DNA from: an uncultured Eubacteriales bacterium
GTDB lineage: Bacteria > Bacillota > Clostridia > Lachnospirales > Lachnospiraceae
NCBI GenBank assembly: GCA_902772745.1
Contig: CACYBV010000419.1
Location: 1 to 7,217, forward strand
DNA: 7,217 nt
Direction: 5' to 3'
Shown: one piece after another, positions 6,947 through 7,217 of the stretch
Layout: every line of letters begins with the position of its first letter
How positions within the stretch are numbered: the first letter of the stretch is position 1
The notes under the pieces: model-generated
Seen by the model: only the letters and a program-made list of their open reading frames with translations
Database searches by the model: none
What the model was told of the DNA's origin: nothing
Program-made: the position numbers and the translations under genes

Positions 6947-7217
6947 GTAAACGGGCATTTATTATCGTACTCGACAGCATGGGCATCGGACAGGCTCCGG
7001 ACGCGGCGCTTTTTTCAGATGAAGGGAGCGATACTTTAGGGGCAATCCGGAACCATGAGAATTTCTACTGTCCGACCTTAGAGGAACTGGGTCTTTTCAA
7101 TATCCAGGGCGTCGGCGGAGGCGTCGCGCATCCGAAAGCCGCATTTGCGCGGCTTCGGGAAACCAGCATGGGCAAGGATTCGACGATCGGCCACTGGGAG
7201 ATCGCGGGCGTGATTTC
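6943..7217 (+). CDS. deoB: Phosphopentomutase (3' partial)
   Basis: DeoB is a cytoplasmic, metal-dependent enzyme of the alkaline phosphatase superfamily that converts (deoxy)ribose-1-phosphate to the 5-phosphate, linking Pdp and DeoD to DeoC. Only 91 codons plus two bases of a usual ~390-residue gene lie in the window. The start MSKRAFIIVLDSMGIG contains the metal-binding Asp11 (Asp13 in B. cereus as I recall), followed by APDAA and GSDTLGAI, all family-typical. GKDSTIGHWEIAG (77-89) is the active-site motif; the usual GKDT has Ser80 here in place of Thr. The ATG at 6943 overlaps the deoD stop (ATGA), and a modest GGAG at 6934-6937 precedes it by five bases. Translation is probably coupled to deoD. 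The truncation is caused by the window edge, not by a lesion. Confidence 0.94.
   Translation, partial: MSKRAFIIVLDSMGIGQAPDAALFSDEGSDTLGAIRNHENFYCPTLEELGLFNIQGVGGGVAHPKAAFARLRETSMGKDSTIGHWEIAGVI

Noticed and set aside
6215..6958. A 247-codon open frame on the minus strand opposite deoD
   Set aside because: It mirrors deoD almost exactly, has no recognisable motif and no sensible ribosome binding site context. It is a shadow of the real gene.

Overview
This window is a seven-junction, eight-gene stretch of a single plus-strand operon for taking up and breaking down nucleosides. It opens inside an ABC transporter ATPase gene and closes inside a phosphopentomutase gene, so the operon continues past both edges. 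The even, moderately GC-rich base composition, strong AGGAGG-type ribosome binding sites, Bacillus-type transporter and pyrimidine-nucleoside phosphorylase sequences, and tight gene packing suggest a Bacillota bacterium, probably of class Clostridia (Lachnospiraceae-like). That placement is an inference from style and family resemblance, not a proven identification.

Layout. Bases 1-3581 encode three components of a nucleoside importer of the BmpA/NupNOPQ (B. subtilis YufNOPQ-like) class: a double-domain ATPase missing its first ~80 residues, and two permeases. The substrate-binding lipoprotein expected in such systems is not in the window and would most likely lie upstream. Bases 3587-4891 encode pyrimidine-nucleoside phosphorylase. 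After a 96-base gap, the longest non-coding stretch here, come thymidine kinase (4988-5581), deoxyribose-phosphate aldolase (5578-6264), DeoD-type purine nucleoside phosphorylase (6239-6946) and the first 91 codons of phosphopentomutase (6943-7217). The genes are separated by 3, -1, 5, 96, -4, -26 and -4 bases (negative means overlap). No terminator, convincing internal promoter, RNA gene, mobile element or CRISPR array was seen.

How the genes work together. The ABC importer brings in (deoxy)nucleosides. Pdp and DeoD phosphorolyse pyrimidine and purine nucleosides to free base plus (deoxy)ribose-1-phosphate. DeoB converts the 1-phosphate to the 5-phosphate. DeoC cleaves deoxyribose-5-phosphate to glyceraldehyde-3-phosphate and acetaldehyde, which feeds central metabolism. 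Tdk is the one anabolic enzyme; it diverts thymidine to dTMP. No cytidine deaminase or regulator gene lies within the window.

I see no undescribed system here. All eight genes belong to well-known families and look intact apart from window truncation. The points worth a second look are small: a catalytic-residue-bearing overlap between deoC and deoD, an unusual charged tail on the first permease, a Ser in place of the expected phospho-acceptor Thr in DeoB, and the 96-base gap before tdk.
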